Below, piece by piece: positions 1 to 7,626 of a stretch of DNA of 15,034 bases (the stretch's first letter is position 1; each line of letters opens with the position of its first letter). A model generated the notes under the pieces. The model ran no database searches. It was not told the origin of the DNA and was given only the letters and a program-made list of their open reading frames with translations. The DNA is taken from NCBI GenBank assembly GCA_018825925.1, contig JAHKAT010000029.1, positions 1 to 15,034 of the forward strand, in the 5' to 3' direction. The translations under genes and the position numbers were made by a program. This DNA is from Bacteroidota bacterium. Its GTDB lineage: Bacteria; Bacteroidota; Bacteroidia; Flavobacteriales_D; Crocinitomicaceae.

Positions 1-183
1 CTTATTCGACAAGGGAAATTGAAATTGAACGATGTTTTAGATGAAAACTCTATAAAAATAATCTCTAAAAAAATTGGAGATTCGACCTCGCTTTCACTTT
101 CCGAAATGAAAGAAAAGGTAGGCACTAACGTGTCTTGGGAAGAGCTAAAATGTTTTAGAGCTCAATTTTTACCAGTCCCATAA
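1..183 (+). CDS. C-terminal end of a probable helicase (HTH_40-like tail), partial
   Basis: Frame 1 is open from the first base to a TAA at 181-183 and gives 60 residues; the start lies outside the window. The segment runs from 'GKLKLNDVLDE' through 'IISKKIGD' to 'VSWEELKCFRAQF'. This resembles the helix-turn-helix (HTH_40/RQC-like) tail found at the end of Bacteroidota PIF1-like or RecQ-type helicases, where a 'G.i.i..lv' segment is followed by a lysine-rich helix and 'sy.elr..ra'. The identification rests on pattern memory of a short tail; the ATPase motifs are not visible. A hairpin and T-tract terminator follows about 50 bp downstream. Confidence 0.5.
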   Translation, partial: LIRQGKLKLNDVLDENSIKIISKKIGDSTSLSLSEMKEKVGTNVSWEELKCFRAQFLPVP

Positions 184-233
184 AACTCAAAATCGAAAAA
201 ATTTTCATCCAATTAAATCCACACTTCGAAAAT

Positions 234-266
234 CATCGTTGATATCCTGTCGATGTATTTTTTTTT
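234..266 (+). terminator. Intrinsic terminator of the upstream partial gene
   Basis: CATCG at 234-238 pairs perfectly with CGATG at 251-255 across a 12-nt loop. It is followed by TA and nine consecutive T at 258-266. The stem is short, but the T-tract and the position just after the stop at 183 suit a Rho-independent terminator. The 251-256 arm can alternatively pair with ACATCG at 301-306. Confidence 0.45.
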
Positions 267-267
267 G

Positions 268-320
268 TAATCATTTGATTAACAATTATTAAAAATAAAC
301 ACATCGATTATTTAGTAATC
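268..320 (+). promoter_or_regulatory. Two dyads with shared TAATC half-sites upstream of the CHRD gene
   Basis: TAATCA (268-273) and TGATTA (276-281) form a 6-bp inverted repeat with a 2-bp centre. GATTA (306-310) and TAATC (316-320) form a second dyad with a 5-bp centre, ending 14 bp before the ATG at 335. Both use the same TAATC half-site, which could mean an operator for a repressor of the 335-2179 gene. No convincing TTG / TAnnTTTG promoter pair was found here. The region is very AT-rich, so chance dyads are possible. Confidence 0.3.
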
Positions 321-334
321 TAACATATATTATC

Positions 335-2179
335 ATGACAAAAAATTTACTTATTAAATCTCTATTTACCTTAGTAGTAAGTATAGGTTTTACAACCATT
401 GCATCAGCAGCCCATTTGGGTTCTAAACTGATGTTCTCGGCAAGAATGAATGGAGCTCAGGAAGTTCCAGCAGTGACAACTCAAGCAGCGGGTGTTGCCT
501 CTTTTGTATTAAATGGAGAGCGCGATTCATTGTGTATCAGTGTTTACATGGGTGGGTTTGGTTCAAATCTAGGAGGAGTTCATCTTCACGAAGGTGCGGC
601 TGGTTCAAATGGTCCTGTCCTAATCGATTTAACTTCGCACATCATTAATGGAAATATCCAATTTGTTTTAACTGGAGCAGACTTAACACCTAGTTTAATT
701 CAAAAAATGATTGAAGGAACTATTTATATTAATGCTCACACTGCAAACAATATGAATGGTGAAATCCGCGGTCAAGTTAAATTAGAGCAAGATTTTGGGT
801 ACAGAACTTTATTGAACGGTTTGAAAGAAGTTCCTCCAGTTCTTACCAATGCCACTGGTCTTGGTTTGTTTAATCTTTCATTGAACAAGAAAAAGATGTA
901 TATCTGGATTGTTGCAAACGAACTTTCTGGACCAATGATGGGTGCGCACTTGCACATTGGAGCTTCAACAGCAACTGGACCTGTTGCTTATGATTTAACC
1001 TCAAACATCAATGGAAATACCATTATTGATACTATAGATGTAACCACAGAACCTGGATTTTTAGCAAGCCTAGAAGCTGGAGACGTTTACATTAACTTGC
1101 ATACCACTGCCAATCCGAATGGAGAAATTAGAGGACAATTAGAGTATTTATCACCAGCAATTGCTTTTGATGCATTTTTAAATGGAGCGCAACAAGTTCC
1201 TCCTGTGATGACAACTGCCACGGGAACCTCATACTTTTCATTAAATTCAACTTTTACAGCCATCGATTTTGAAGTACAAGTAGACGGTTTATCAGGTCCA
1301 ATAACAAGTGCACATTTACACGAGGGTGTTGCGGGTGCTACAGGGGCAGTCGTTGTTGATTTAACATCATCAATCAATGGAAACAGATTATCAGGAACCA
1401 TTACAGGTGCTGATTTAGAGCAAGAAACGATAGAAGCCCTTTTAGCAAGTGGTATTTACATAAACATACATACGGCTGCAAATCCGAATGGTGAAATTAG
1501 AGGTCAAATCAATCGTTTAGCGCGTGAGGGTTATACCATTCAAATGACAGGCGGAGCTGAAGTTCCGGCCGTTTCTACAAATGCAACAGGAGGAGGTATC
1601 GTTTCTATTTCAAGAGAAAGAGACAATGCACATGTAATGTTAGTTGCGAAAGATATGGCTAGCGTAATTACTGGTGCTCACATTCACAATGGTGCAGCAG
1701 GTACAAACGGACCGGTTGTTTTTGATTTGACACCAGCATTTGTTGGAAATGCATCATTTGCAGGTGCATTCACCTACCTTACAAGAGAAGATGTAGTGCC
1801 ATTTGGTCCTTCCTCGGAATTGTTATTTAGAAATGCTTCTGCCTATGTGAATATTCACAATATGTCTAATCCGAATGGTGAAATAAGAGGCGATTCTTAT
1901 AGAGGTTCTAAGTGTTTTTCACAAACAGTAGGACTGAATGAATTGTCCAATGAAAAACTTTTAAGTGTGTTCCCAAATCCTACAGCTTCTTCAATTACAA
2001 TATCTAAAGACGGGTTTAACGGTTATGAAACGCTTAATATTTCAGACATCACAGGTAAAATCGTAAAAACTATCAATCTTACTTTCAACGGTCAATCATT
2101 TGATCTTTCTGAATTGAAAGCAGGAATTTATTTCTTGAACGATACAGCGAATAGCTCGATCAAGATTATAAAAGAATAA
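335..2179 (+). CDS. Secreted four-CHRD-domain protein with T9SS sorting domain
   Basis: A 614-residue exported protein. Residues 1-26 are a signal peptide (Lys-rich start, hydrophobic core, cleavage near ASA-A). Four tandem CHRD (chordin-type) domains lie at about 31-149, 154-269, 276-392 and 399-519. Each has an 'NG..EVPPV' style start, a central 'HLH.G...G..GPV..DLT' motif and a final 'YIN.HT..NPNGEIRGQ' motif. Residues 542-614 are a type A Por sorting domain ('VFPNPT', 'DITGKIVKTI', 'LKAGIYF'), so the protein is probably exported through T9SS and anchored or released at the surface. The function of bacterial CHRD proteins is poorly known; an adhesive or matrix role is an inference. The gene is monocistronic, flanked by terminators at 234-266 and 2201-2235. 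Open frames on the opposite strand at 772-957 and 1087-1401 are shadows of the repeats. Confidence 0.9.
   Translation: MTKNLLIKSLFTLVVSIGFTTIASAAHLGSKLMFSARMNGAQEVPAVTTQAAGVASFVLNGERDSLCISVYMGGFGSNLGGVHLHEGAAGSNGPVLIDLTSHIINGNIQFVLTGADLTPSLIQKMIEGTIYINAHTANNMNGEIRGQVKLEQDFGYRTLLNGLKEVPPVLTNATGLGLFNLSLNKKKMYIWIVANELSGPMMGAHLHIGASTATGPVAYDLTSNINGNTIIDTIDVTTEPGFLASLEAGDVYINLHTTANPNGEIRGQLEYLSPAIAFDAFLNGAQQVPPVMTTATGTSYFSLNSTFTAIDFEVQVDGLSGPITSAHLHEGVAGATGAVVVDLTSSINGNRLSGTITGADLEQETIEALLASGIYINIHTAANPNGEIRGQINRLAREGYTIQMTGGAEVPAVSTNATGGGIVSISRERDNAHVMLVAKDMASVITGAHIHNGAAGTNGPVVFDLTPAFVGNASFAGAFTYLTREDVVPFGPSSELLFRNASAYVNIHNMSNPNGEIRGDSYRGSKCFSQTVGLNELSNEKLLSVFPNPTASSITISKDGFNGYETLNISDITGKIVKTINLTFNGQSFDLSELKAGIYFLNDTANSSIKIIKE
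425..1891 (+). repeat. Four tandem CHRD-domain coding repeats
   Basis: Four units of about 350-365 bp, at roughly 425-781, 794-1141, 1160-1510 and 1529-1891, encode the CHRD domains. Each unit keeps two spaced histidines in the middle (H83/H85, H205/H207, H327/H329, H449/H451) and one near the end (H135, H256, H379, H508). The nucleotide sequences have diverged, so the duplication is old. The fourth unit has a slightly longer loop before its last strand. Confidence 0.85.
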
Positions 2180-2200
2180 TACTTTTCATAAATGAGGGAA

Positions 2201-2235
2201 GGGCTGTTCGTCAAATGACGAGGGGCCCTTTTTTT
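2201..2235 (+). terminator. Rho-independent terminator after the CHRD gene
   Basis: GGGC (2201-2204) pairs with GCCC (2225-2228), and TCGTCA (2208-2213) pairs with TGACGA (2216-2221). A 3-nt internal bulge of wobble or mismatched pairs lies between the two stems. Seven T follow at 2229-2235. The hairpin starts 21 bp after the stop codon at 2177-2179. Confidence 0.85.
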
Positions 2236-2310
2236 ATTTCACCAAATTCATTGTCGAAAAATACAGCCCTATCATAGTAGCCAATACTTAACAATAACTA
2301 ACTTTACTGC

Positions 2311-3519
2311 ATGAAAATCGCCATAATAGGTGCTGGTGCCGCCGGCTTTTTCGCTGCTCTTGAAGCAAAAAAATCTAATCCCCAAGCAGAGGTTGTTATT
2401 TATGAAAAAACATCAAAGTACCTAGGTAAAGTAAAAATTTCAGGTGGCGGACGATGTAATGTCACCAATGCCTGCTTTGATATTCCCACTCTTGCAAAGC
2501 ACTATCCAAGAGGTGAACAATTCTTACGGAAATGTTTTTATCAATTCAATTCGCATTCCACTATGGAGTGGTTCGAATCAAGAAATGTTCCGCTGCACAC
2601 TTATCCTGACCTTCACGTTTTTCCAAAAGCCAATGATTCACAAGTAATTATCGACTGCTTAATTAATGAAGCTAAAAAACTCGATGTCTCACTAAAATTG
2701 AATGAGCCTATTTTAAAAATACAAGCCCAAGATGAAGGGTTTTTGCTTGAAGGTCGCGAACATTCATTTACAGTTGATCGCGTGATAGTCACAACTGGCG
2801 GTCAGCCTAAGAGATCAGGATTGGACTGGTTGGAAGATCTGGGTCATCAAATTGTTGAACCTCTACCCTCTTTATTCACTTTCAATATGCCCACTAATCC
2901 TATACGGGAATTGATGGGAACTGTAATCAAAGAAACCACTACCAAAATTGAAGGCACCAAATTAAAAGGCGAAGGACCATTATTAATCACCCACTGGGGA
3001 ATGAGTGGTCCAGCAATTCTGATGCTTTCGGCGTGGGGAGCTCGAATTTTGGCTGAAAAAGACTATAATTTTGCGGTTTTAGTGAATTGGCTCAATGACA
3101 AAAAGGAAGAAGAAATCCGAACAGAACTGAGTGTTATAATGGCTGATAATGCTAAAATGATCTCCAATCAAAACTACTTTCCAATCACCAATCGTTTTTG
3201 GTTACACTTACTTCAACGAGCGGAAATTTTACCAGAAACACGGTGGAAAGATTTAGGAAAAAAACAAGTGAATAAACTCGTCAACATTTTAATAAATGAC
3301 AGATACGAGGTTCAAGGCAAAACTACTTTTAAAGAAGAATTCGTAACAGCAGGTGGCGTTTCATTAAAGGATATTGATCCTCAGACCATGGAAAGTAAAA
3401 AAGTAAAAGGCTTGTTTTTCGCTGGAGAAATAATGGATATTGACGGAATTACTGGAGGGTTCAACTTTCAAGCCGCGTGGACTACCGGGTTTATTGCAGG
3501 AAGGAATTGTGGCAGTTAA
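2311..3519 (+). CDS. BaiN/RdsA (HI0933)-family NAD(P)/FAD-dependent oxidoreductase
   Basis: A 402-residue cytoplasmic flavoprotein without signal peptide. The N-terminus is a Rossmann dinucleotide-binding fold: G7-A-G-A-A-G12 on the first strand, with E32 at the end of the second strand. The family signature GGGRCNVTN is at 45-53. The C-terminal FAD contact 'GLFFAGEIMDIDGITGG' at about 367-383 is followed by 'FNFQAAWTTG', typical of the HI0933/YhiN group. Length is close to the usual 390-420. Members include E. coli YhiN (RdsA) and the clostridial bile-acid enzyme BaiN, but the substrate is unknown for most bacteria and cannot be read here. A TAACTTTA box at 2299-2306 resembles a Bacteroidota -7 element, but it would leave almost no leader and has no clear -33 partner. 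Confidence 0.9.
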   Translation: MKIAIIGAGAAGFFAALEAKKSNPQAEVVIYEKTSKYLGKVKISGGGRCNVTNACFDIPTLAKHYPRGEQFLRKCFYQFNSHSTMEWFESRNVPLHTYPDLHVFPKANDSQVIIDCLINEAKKLDVSLKLNEPILKIQAQDEGFLLEGREHSFTVDRVIVTTGGQPKRSGLDWLEDLGHQIVEPLPSLFTFNMPTNPIRELMGTVIKETTTKIEGTKLKGEGPLLITHWGMSGPAILMLSAWGARILAEKDYNFAVLVNWLNDKKEEEIRTELSVIMADNAKMISNQNYFPITNRFWLHLLQRAEILPETRWKDLGKKQVNKLVNILINDRYEVQGKTTFKEEFVTAGGVSLKDIDPQTMESKKVKGLFFAGEIMDIDGITGGFNFQAAWTTGFIAGRNCGS

Positions 3520-3564
3520 GCATTTTAATACACTGGTAGACTCGTCCATCAAATAAATTTCAAA

Positions 3565-3594
3565 CAAAGTCAAAGTCAGAATCAGAATCAGAAT
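3565..3594. repeat. Hexamer microsatellite (caaagt x2, cagaat x3)
   Basis: Two copies of CAAAGT (3565-3576) run directly into three copies of CAGAAT (3577-3594), followed by a degenerate CAAAAAT. The array lies between the flavoprotein stop at 3519 and the ABC transporter start at 3670, about 75 bp upstream of that ATG. Copy-number change would alter promoter or leader spacing rather than reading frame. Confidence 0.8.
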
Positions 3595-3669
3595 CAAAAA
3601 TCCCTATATCCTTTTCTCTGCCAGTCTGTCACTTTCATTTTTTGGTCTGATTTTAGACAAAGCACAGGC

Positions 3670-5406
3670 ATGAATAAAGAAAATGTATCCTTTAAATGGG
3701 CTTTCAAGAAGTTTATTTGGCCTCGAAAAAAAATAATTAGTATTGGTTTAATATTGATTCTCTTTAGAAGTTTATCAGGATTGGTGCTTCCTTATGCCAG
3801 TAAAAATTTGATTGACGAAGTAATTCCTTCGAATAATTTTCAAGATTTATTACTTTTAATAGGACTCGTTACTGCAGCCATTGCTGTTCAGGCAGTTAGT
3901 TCATTTTTCCTTACAAAGATACTTAGTGTTGAAGCGCAACATTTGATTTCCTTGCTACGCTCTGAAGTTCAAAAGAAATTATTAAAACTACCCATTCGCT
4001 TTTTCGACAACAATAAATCTGGCGCCCTAGTGTCGCGTGTTATGTCTGATGTTGAAGGTGTTAGAAACATAGTTGGGACTGGCTTGGTTCAATTGATTGG
4101 AGGAACTATAACTGCAATTGTGGCGATGTTCTTTTTAATTAAAATCAATGCCTTGATGACCTTGTTTACCTTGGTGCCCGTGGCCCTTTTCGCATTTATC
4201 GCTTTAAAAGCCTTCGCGAAAATTCGCCCTATTTTTAAAGATAGAGGAAAAATAAATGCTGAAGTAACTGGACGTTTGACAGAAACCTTAAACGGTGTTC
4301 GTGTAATCAAAGGCTTCAATGCTGAAAATCAAGAAAGTTTAGTCTTTGAAAAAGGCGTTGAAAAATTATTCTTAAATGTTAAGAAAAGCTTGACAGCCAC
4401 TGCAATTATGACCAGTAGTTCGACCTTTTTACTTGGTTTGGCATCTGTAGGTATTATGGGAATTGGTGGTTATTTCATGATGGGAGGAACAATGACTACT
4501 GGTGAGTTTCTATCCTTTACCCTCTTTCTTGGATTTATGATTGCCCCTATCGTTCAAATGTCAAACATAGGCAGCCAGTTGACGGAAGCCATGGCAGGTT
4601 TAGATCGTACTCAAGAATTAATGGCAATGGAGGAAGAGGATAATCCTGAGATTCGCACTAAATTTTTAGAAAACGTGCATGGAGACATCGTTTTTGACGG
4701 AGTTCACTTTGAATATGAAGAGGAAAAAGAGGTTTTATCAAATATCAATTTCGAAGCAAAACGAGGCTCTGTCACCGCTCTAGTAGGATCAAGTGGTTCT
4801 GGAAAAACGACTATCTCAGGATTGGCGGCCAGTTTTTTAACTCCTTCAAAAGGAAAAGTTACGGTGGATGGAGTGGACCTTTCAGAAGTTAATTTGGATA
4901 GTTTCAGGAAGCAACTAGGGGTGGTTCTTCAAGATGATTTTTTATACGAAGGCACCATTCGAGAGAACATTCTTTTTCCTCGACCAAATGCGAGTGAAAC
5001 TGAACTTTTAGAGGCCGTTGCTGGTGCTTATGTGAATGAATTTACCGATCGTTTTGAAAATGGTTTAGATACTGTAATTGGGGAGCGAGGCGTGAAATTA
5101 TCGGGGGGACAAAAGCAGCGTATTTCTATCGCACGTGCATTGTTAGCAAATCCGCGGGTATTAGTTTTGGACGAAGCGACTTCCAACTTAGACACTGAAA
5201 GTGAAAGCTTTATTCAAAAATCACTGCAAGAATTGATGAAAGACCGAACGACTTTTGTAATCGCTCACCGTTTGAGTACTATTCAAAAGGCAGATCAAAT
5301 TTTGGTGATTGAACAAGGTGAAATTGTTGAAAAAGGAAAACATCAAGAGCTTTTGGATTTAAAAGGCCGATATTTTGATTTGTTCACTTATCAAAGCAGA
5401 ATTTAA
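3670..5406 (+). CDS. MsbA-like ABC transporter half-molecule (permease-ATPase fusion)
   Basis: A 578-residue inner-membrane protein, the standard size for an ABC exporter half-transporter that works as a homodimer or heterodimer. The N-terminal half is a type-1 exporter transmembrane domain (hydrophobic segments near 22-42, 59-82, 138-157, 162-180, 250-270, 280-297). The C-terminal half is the nucleotide-binding domain: Walker A GSSGSGKTT at 373-381, Q-loop glutamine 421, signature LSGGQ at 477-481, Walker B VLVLDE at 497-502 and switch histidine 533 in 'IAHRLSTI'. All catalytic residues are present. Lipid A flippase (MsbA), lipid or drug exporter roles are all possible and cannot be separated by eye. 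There is no partner half-transporter alongside, which favours a homodimer. The preceding gene ends 150 bp upstream, so it is probably transcribed separately. Confidence 0.93.
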   Translation: MNKENVSFKWAFKKFIWPRKKIISIGLILILFRSLSGLVLPYASKNLIDEVIPSNNFQDLLLLIGLVTAAIAVQAVSSFFLTKILSVEAQHLISLLRSEVQKKLLKLPIRFFDNNKSGALVSRVMSDVEGVRNIVGTGLVQLIGGTITAIVAMFFLIKINALMTLFTLVPVALFAFIALKAFAKIRPIFKDRGKINAEVTGRLTETLNGVRVIKGFNAENQESLVFEKGVEKLFLNVKKSLTATAIMTSSSTFLLGLASVGIMGIGGYFMMGGTMTTGEFLSFTLFLGFMIAPIVQMSNIGSQLTEAMAGLDRTQELMAMEEEDNPEIRTKFLENVHGDIVFDGVHFEYEEEKEVLSNINFEAKRGSVTALVGSSGSGKTTISGLAASFLTPSKGKVTVDGVDLSEVNLDSFRKQLGVVLQDDFLYEGTIRENILFPRPNASETELLEAVAGAYVNEFTDRFENGLDTVIGERGVKLSGGQKQRISIARALLANPRVLVLDEATSNLDTESESFIQKSLQELMKDRTTFVIAHRLSTIQKADQILVIEQGEIVEKGKHQELLDLKGRYFDLFTYQSRI

Positions 5407-5508
5407 TATTTCGCTTAAACTAGTAATGAAGTCAGTTCTTAGAAAAAGTTAAAACTTACGTTTTCAAGGATTTATTCTCTAACTTTAGGCAAGTAAATAT
5501 AGATCCTC

Positions 5509-6465
5509 ATGAAACTTACATTTTTACTTTTTTTCGCTCTATTTTTCAACTTACATTTTACATATAGTCAAAAGGATGTTGCCCTTTCTATTGTTCATCA
5601 ATTAAAAGGAGAGCCATTCGCTTTCAACCAAGCATCGTCCAACAATCTCGGTGAGCCATTCATTTTAGACCGATTGGAATATTATTTAAGTAAATTCACT
5701 ATCGTGCACGATGGCGGGCAAACTACGGTTGTTAATGATACTGTTGTGGCTTTAGTACGAGCCAATGAAAACACATTGATTCCTTTGGGGACATTCACCT
5801 ATACCTCTATAGAATCCATTAAATTTCACGTGGGTGTTTTTGATCCTGTCAACCACGAAGACCCAAGTTTATACAGCGTTTCGCACCCACTTGGCCCTAA
5901 ATCTCCAAGTATGCATTGGGGTTGGACGTCTGGGTATCGATTTGTAGCCCTAGAAGGATATGGAAATTCACAATTCAATCAAGTTATACAATTGCATGGT
6001 TTGGGTGATGAAAACTACTTTGAAACAACTGTTGCTACCGTTACAACTGACGTTTTTGGAACCGACCACCTTACCATTTACGCTGATTATGAAAGAGGTC
6101 TGCGTGGAATGTCGCTCGATGGTGGTTTGATCAGTCATGGCAGTGATGGTGCAGCGGCGCAATTGCTTGTCAATTTTAGAGATCATGTTTTCACCTCCAA
6201 TGCTACCGCTAATATTCAGAAAAAAAACATTGCCGAATTTCGAGTATTTCCAATTCCTTCCACAGGGAATGTTAGGATAGATTGGAGTCAAAACAACTCT
6301 TTTGAAAGTTTAGAAATCTACAATGTTCAAGGTTCTAAAATCTTCTCAAAAGACGTCTCTAAAGATTCACAAACTTCTATTTTTCTAGAAAATTCAGGGG
6401 TCTACTTCGTTCGGTTGACGGATAAATCAGGAAATAGAACCGAATCCAAGCTAATTATCGAATAA
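5509..6465 (+). CDS. MbnP-family copper-binding protein with T9SS sorting domain
   Basis: A 318-residue exported protein. Residues 1-20 are a signal peptide (cleavage near YS-Q). Residues 23-220 show the MbnP pattern: 'DRLEYYLSKF' at 54-63, a 'G.FTYTSIESIKFHVGVFDPVNH' stretch, the hallmark M135-H-W-G-W139 followed by 'SGY' and 'EG', and 'HGSDGAAAQLLVNF' at 200-213. In studied MbnP proteins a tryptophan is oxidised to kynurenine by the di-heme enzyme MbnH, and this is needed for copper binding; W137 and W139 are the natural candidates. Residues 241-318 form a Por sorting domain (variant motif 'VFPIPSTG', 'GVYFVRLTDKSG'), so the protein probably leaves the periplasm through T9SS. The gene faces the MbnH-like gene tail to tail. 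A TAACTTTA box at 5480-5487, 21 bp before the ATG, resembles a -7 element, but no TTG is correctly placed. Confidence 0.85.
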   Translation: MKLTFLLFFALFFNLHFTYSQKDVALSIVHQLKGEPFAFNQASSNNLGEPFILDRLEYYLSKFTIVHDGGQTTVVNDTVVALVRANENTLIPLGTFTYTSIESIKFHVGVFDPVNHEDPSLYSVSHPLGPKSPSMHWGWTSGYRFVALEGYGNSQFNQVIQLHGLGDENYFETTVATVTTDVFGTDHLTIYADYERGLRGMSLDGGLISHGSDGAAAQLLVNFRDHVFTSNATANIQKKNIAEFRVFPIPSTGNVRIDWSQNNSFESLEIYNVQGSKIFSKDVSKDSQTSIFLENSGVYFVRLTDKSGNRTESKLIIE

Positions 6466-6469
6466 ACGA

Positions 6470-7480
6470 TCAGTTTTTCGGTTTACGGAAATCTTGATTT
6501 TTTACAAAAACTTTGTCTGTCAAAGTATTCAAAAAAGCTATAAGTTGTTTCATTTCAAGGGTGGATAACTCAAAAGCTTGAATTAATTCATCTTTGTTGG
6601 GTGCTTTATCACCACCTCTCTTATAATGTTCAATCACTTGTTCCAAAGTCTCAAATCGACCATCGTGCATGTACGGAGCAGTCAAAGCAATATTTCTTAA
6701 GGTTGGTATCTTAACCACATCGCGATCCGATTCTTTTTTAGTCACTCGCATTCGACCAGAATCCAGAGCGGAAAAAATCAAACCATTATTAGTGGTTTTG
6801 TGATTTGTGAAATTAAAACCACCATGACATTCATGGCAATTGAGCTGATTAAAAAATAAATCTTCACCTGCCTTTTCGGTTTTCGATAAACTTTTCTTCC
6901 CCTTTCGGTAAGCGTCGTATTTTGATTGATTGCTGATAAAAGTTCTCTCAAAAGCTGCAATAGAACGTGTAATAACAAAAGGATTCGGTTCTTGACCGTA
7001 TGCCTTTAAACTCAATTGTACATACTTTTCATTTTTTGCTAAACGTTTGCTGATTTCAACAATATTAAAGTCCATCTCAGTGTGTTCCTCTATAGGTACC
7101 AGTATCTGTTGTTCCAAAGTAGGTAAAAGACCGTCGAACATAAATGCTGGTTGAAATCCTACATTTGCAAGAGTTGGAGCATTTCTATCGGCAAATCGAC
7201 CTGCCACCCCAGGCGAAATTCTGCGAAAATCAGCAAATGCATTTTTTTGATGGTGACAGGATGCACATGAGATGGATGAATCCAATGATAAATCTGGATC
7301 GTAAAACAATTTTCGACCAAGATCAATACGTTCAGAAGTCGGCAAATTATTTTTCGGATAAATCATTTCAGGAAAAACAAGTGGATCAATCGATACATTG
7401 CGTTTTCTGGCTACACTAGTTGATTCATAATAAAGTATTAAACACAAAACGCTGCAAGATACGAAGGTCCAATTTTTCAC
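6470..7480 (-). CDS. Di-heme cytochrome c peroxidase, MbnH/MauG type
   Basis: A 336-residue exported c-type cytochrome. The N-terminus (1 to about 22) is a hydrophobic export signal. Two haem c attachment motifs are present: C72-A-S-C-H76 and C215-H-E-C-H219. 'KIPTLRNIALTAPYMHDGRFETLEQVIEHY' is the conserved distal-loop region. Counting from H272 as in the Pseudomonas CcpA helper histidine, Y286 falls where classical peroxidases have the axial methionine. That agrees with the His/Tyr-ligated haem of MauG and MbnH. The usual 'FWDGR' tryptophan between the haems is phenylalanine here (F115 in 'FMFDGL'). With the adjacent MbnP gene, the likely role is oxidative maturation of MbnP; a plain H2O2-scavenging peroxidase is the alternative. 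The start is the only good one: the same frame has a stop two codons upstream. The C at position 9 is too near the start to be a convincing lipobox. Confidence 0.88.
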   Translation of the reverse strand: MKNWTFVSCSVLCLILYYESTSVARKRNVSIDPLVFPEMIYPKNNLPTSERIDLGRKLFYDPDLSLDSSISCASCHHQKNAFADFRRISPGVAGRFADRNAPTLANVGFQPAFMFDGLLPTLEQQILVPIEEHTEMDFNIVEISKRLAKNEKYVQLSLKAYGQEPNPFVITRSIAAFERTFISNQSKYDAYRKGKKSLSKTEKAGEDLFFNQLNCHECHGGFNFTNHKTTNNGLIFSALDSGRMRVTKKESDRDVVKIPTLRNIALTAPYMHDGRFETLEQVIEHYKRGGDKAPNKDELIQAFELSTLEMKQLIAFLNTLTDKVFVKNQDFRKPKN

Positions 7481-7526
7481 ATTTTAAATTTAAGTACTTT
7501 AAGAATTAGGAAAAAATTAAGTTCTA

Positions 7527-7561
7527 AAAAAATAGCCTCTCGAATACTAAATACGAACAAA
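7527..7561 (-). promoter_or_regulatory. Candidate Bacteroidota-type promoter for the MbnH-like gene
   Basis: On the minus strand TTTG (plus 7558-7561) is followed after 23 bp by TATTTTTT (plus 7527-7534), seven of eight positions of TAnnTTTG. The spacing is at the upper limit of the TTG-N17-23-TAnnTTTG form. It would give a leader of about 40 bases before the ATG at 7480. In AT-rich DNA such matches arise by chance. Confidence 0.3.
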
Positions 7562-7626
7562 AAATGAAGTTTTCTAAGGAACAGTTTCATTTTTTTTGTT
7601 ACCTTTTTCATTTAAAATATTTCAAA

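Noticed and set aside
772..1401. Minus-strand open frames within the CHRD gene (772-957, 1087-1401)
   Set aside because: They are antisense to repeats 2 and 3, resemble one another only because the repeats do, and lack domain features.
7144..7419. Plus-strand open frame within the di-heme enzyme gene
   Set aside because: Antisense to a gene with clear CxxCH motifs; composition is not protein-like.
7442..7456. Lipobox at C9 of the di-heme enzyme
   Set aside because: C9 is too close to the start for a hydrophobic core to precede it; a plain export signal fits better.
7564..7626. Upstream ATG for the SRPBCC protein
   Set aside because: The 21 extra residues are Phe-rich, not part of the fold, and a TACCTTTT promoter-like box lies inside them.
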